From Candidatus Solibacter sp. (lineage in GTDB: Bacteria > Acidobacteriota > Terriglobia > Bryobacterales > Bryobacteraceae): DNA of 7,493 nt. This document shows positions 5,877 to 7,493 of the stretch, one piece after another. The translations under genes were made by a program, and so were the position numbers. The notes below the pieces were generated by a model that was not told the origin of the DNA, did no database searches, and worked only from the letters and a program-made list of their open reading frames with translations. The stretch covers positions 1-7,493 of the forward strand of contig JAPKZC010001111.1 in the NCBI GenBank assembly GCA_026394025.1, read 5' to 3'. The number at the start of each line of letters is the position of its first letter. Position 1 is the first letter of the stretch.

Positions 5877-6829
5877 GAGCATTCGTTACGGGAGCGGCGG
5901 GATTCATCGGCAGCAATCTGGTGGACCGCCTTCTGGCGGCAGGGCACAACGTCACGGGTTTCGACAATTTTTCCACCGGCTTCCGGCGCTTTCTGGAGGG
6001 TGCGGAGGCGAATCCCCGGTTCCGCCTGATCGATTGCGACCTGCTGGATCTGGCCGCCGTCACGCGCGCCATGGCGGGCGCCGATTTCGTTTTCCACCTG
6101 GCGGCGAATGCCGATGTGCGCTTTGGCCCGGACCATCCCCGACGCGACCTGGAGCAGAACACCATCGTCACCTGGAACGTGCTGGAAGCCATGCGGGCCG
6201 CGGGCGTGCGGCGCATCGCATTCTCATCCACGGGGAGCGTGTACGGCGAGGCGGAGATCTTTCCGACACCGGAAACCGCGCCGTTTCCGGTGCAGACCTC
6301 GTTGTACGGCGCGTCGAAACTGGCGGCCGAAGGGATGATCGCGGCCTACGCGACGGCCTTCGGGTATCAGGCGTGCATCTTCCGCTTCGTGTCGATTCTG
6401 GGAGAGCGGTACACGCACGGGCACGTGTTCGATTTCTACCGGCAGTTGCTGGAGCATCCGGATCGGCTCGACGTGCTCGGCAACGGGCGGCAGCGCAAAT
6501 CGTACCTCTACGTGCAGGATTGCGTGAATGCGATCCTGCTGGCTGCGGAGCGATGCACGGACACGGTGAACATTTTTAATTTGGGCACCGATGAGTATTG
6601 CCACGTGAACGACTCCATCGGCTGGATCGGCGGGCACCTGGGCGTAGCGCCGGAGTTGAAATACGCGGGCGGCGAACGCGGATGGGTGGGAGACAGCCCG
6701 TTCATCTTCCTGGATTGCACGCGCATCCGGGGGCTGGGCTGGCAGCCGGAGTTGACCATCCGGCAAGGGATCGTCCGCACCCTGGAATTCCTGCGCAGGA
6801 ATCCGTGGGTGCTGGAAGCGCGGGGATAA
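5873..6829 (+). CDS. NAD-dependent sugar epimerase/dehydratase (UDP-glucose 4-epimerase-like SDR)
   Basis: The 318-aa product is an extended short-chain dehydrogenase. It shows the NAD-binding GAAGFIG (7-13), Asp31 in GFDNFSTG, HLAANADVRF (75-84), the catalytic Ser region SSTGSVYGE (118-126), YGASK (Tyr145, Lys149) and RFVSILG (171-177). GFDNFSTG and the overall length point to UDP-hexose or UDP-N-acetylhexosamine 4-epimerases; UDP-glucuronate or dTDP-sugar enzymes cannot be excluded. It starts with GTG at 5873, overlapping the previous stop as GTGA, with GGGAG seven bases before. The likely role is to supply the nucleotide sugar that the upstream transferase uses, in the cytoplasm. The gene ends with TAA at 6827-6829. 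I see no clear terminator in the 114 nt before the end of the convergent gene. Confidence 0.88.
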   Translation: MRAFVTGAAGFIGSNLVDRLLAAGHNVTGFDNFSTGFRRFLEGAEANPRFRLIDCDLLDLAAVTRAMAGADFVFHLAANADVRFGPDHPRRDLEQNTIVTWNVLEAMRAAGVRRIAFSSTGSVYGEAEIFPTPETAPFPVQTSLYGASKLAAEGMIAAYATAFGYQACIFRFVSILGERYTHGHVFDFYRQLLEHPDRLDVLGNGRQRKSYLYVQDCVNAILLAAERCTDTVNIFNLGTDEYCHVNDSIGWIGGHLGVAPELKYAGGERGWVGDSPFIFLDCTRIRGLGWQPELTIRQGIVRTLEFLRRNPWVLEARG

Positions 6830-6943
6830 GCGAGTACACCGCGTCACAAGTTCAACAGCGTATCGAGCGGTCGCCGTAGTTGGCCTGCAACTTCGATCTG
6901 CCGCGTGTGTACGGGAATTCGCCAGGGTCGCCGGGACGCTCGT

Positions 6944-7411
6944 TCATGATCGGGAAATCTTGCGGGCGCGTAGGAAGGAAGTGACGCCGAACCAGAGCAT
7001 CAGCAGCGTACAGAATGCGGCCACCAGGAAACGGAAGAAGTCCGTGCTTGCCGCCTCGCCGGTGGCGCGCGTGAAATCCAGATACAAACGCCCCGCTCTG
7101 AATCCGAAAACTACAGCGAAGCAGATGAAAACAAACCCGATAACCTCATTCCAGAGGGTCCGCGCCGGCTTCAGGATGGCGGGCACCACATGTTTCACGA
7201 ACTCCCGCCCGCTGCGCGCTGTCACATGCTTCCACACACCCACATCGTAACAAAAGGTGGAAATTGGGGTTTGCCCGGTAATGTCCCCGTGCGAAATTGC
7301 CGATTGTTGCTTGGGGACGCGCTTGTGAACCCCGGTTTGGTCCACTACAATCGGAACGGGTGGATGCGGACCCACAGGTGGAACGCCGGTTGTCTCCGGC
7401 GCATCTGCCAT
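6944..7411 (-). CDS. Two-helix membrane protein of unknown function
   Basis: The 155-aa product (from ATG 7411) has a Pro-rich, probably unstructured N-terminus (residues 5-45) and a short charged segment VWKHVTARSGREFVKHVVP. Two membrane segments follow at about 87-107 (NEVIGFVFICFAVVFGF) and 125-146 (FFRFLVAAFCTLLMLWFGV), and it ends in the basic tail LRARKISRS. From memory, similar proteins with a conserved LWNEVIGF...FLRARKISRS core are hypothetical in Acidobacteriota; no function is known. The start is uncertain. ATG 7411 has no ribosome site; the frame stays open to the right edge of the window; and an internal GTG in the segment around 7229-7241 would give a shorter protein starting just before the conserved part. 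It is convergent to the epimerase gene and divergent from the gene at the right edge. Confidence 0.72.
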   Translation of the reverse strand: MADAPETTGVPPVGPHPPVPIVVDQTGVHKRVPKQQSAISHGDITGQTPISTFCYDVGVWKHVTARSGREFVKHVVPAILKPARTLWNEVIGFVFICFAVVFGFRAGRLYLDFTRATGEAASTDFFRFLVAAFCTLLMLWFGVTSFLRARKISRS

Positions 7412-7412
7412 T

Positions 7413-7493
7413 AAGGGGAATCTGTGGAAGAGCCATTGAAGCACCTCATGCAGGAGTTGGGAAACGCGATTAACGATTCCCTCTCCGAATCCG
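7413..7493 (+). CDS. Start of a hypothetical gene, cut by the right edge
   Basis: A GTG at 7424 preceded by AAGGGGAA (7413-7420, five bases between the G run and the start codon) opens a frame that stays open to the end of the window. The visible peptide is (M)EEPLKHLMQELGNAINDSL, then SES. It has the charge pattern of an amphipathic helix and natural codon use. From memory it resembles the beginning of small Acidobacteriota hypothetical proteins. Only 23 codons are visible, so nothing can be said of function. The coordinates given include the ribosome site; the coding part begins at 7424. The start lies 12 nt from the divergent ATG at 7411. Confidence 0.55.

Noticed and set aside
5278..6579. 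A 433-codon plus-strand open frame over the glycosyltransferase and epimerase
   Set aside because: It is a shadow in another frame of two genes with clear motifs; composition is Arg/Ser/Gly-rich, as expected for a frame offset in high-GC DNA.
6834..6912. Imperfect inverted repeat (GTACACCGCG against CGCGTGTGTAC) between the convergent genes, considered as a terminator
   Set aside because: The loop is nearly 60 bases, the arms mismatch and no T-run follows, so a terminator is not supported.

Overview
The window looks like chromosomal DNA of a high-GC soil bacterium, most likely an Acidobacteriota member of the Solibacter/Bryobacter type. I infer this from high GC, exported CE15-type esterase and DUF2911-type proteins, and remembered similarity of the two right-end genes to Acidobacteriota hypothetical proteins. 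No database search was possible.

Left part (1-1915): a decayed mobile-DNA zone with no intact gene. It holds the catalytic C-terminal half of a tyrosine recombinase (minus strand, running off the left edge), a 5'-truncated IS630-family transposase with two frameshifts (minus), a tiny CxxC zinc-ribbon-like fragment abutting the transposase remnant, and about 585 bases without a convincing gene.

Centre (1916-5016): four minus-strand genes for exported proteins. In transcription order they are a 160-aa secreted protein of unknown function, a DUF2911 protein that keeps only its N-terminal portion, a CE15-like (glucuronoyl esterase type) alpha/beta hydrolase, and an HD-domain predicted hydrolase that unusually carries a signal peptide. 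The last three are closely spaced (2 and 16 nt gaps) and probably cotranscribed. The CE15 protein points to work on plant cell-wall polysaccharide outside the cytoplasm.

Right part (5151-7493): a translationally coupled plus-strand pair, a family 2 glycosyltransferase and a UDP-sugar 4-epimerase-like SDR, suggesting a lipid-linked or surface glycan step. Convergent to it is a minus-strand two-TM membrane protein of unknown function. Divergent from that gene, only 12 nt away, a plus-strand gene begins and runs off the right edge.

I see no CRISPR array, tRNA, rRNA or clear new defence system. The most unusual items are the exported HD-domain protein next to a CE15 esterase, the DUF2911 gene with a replaced C-terminus, and the remnant pile at the left.
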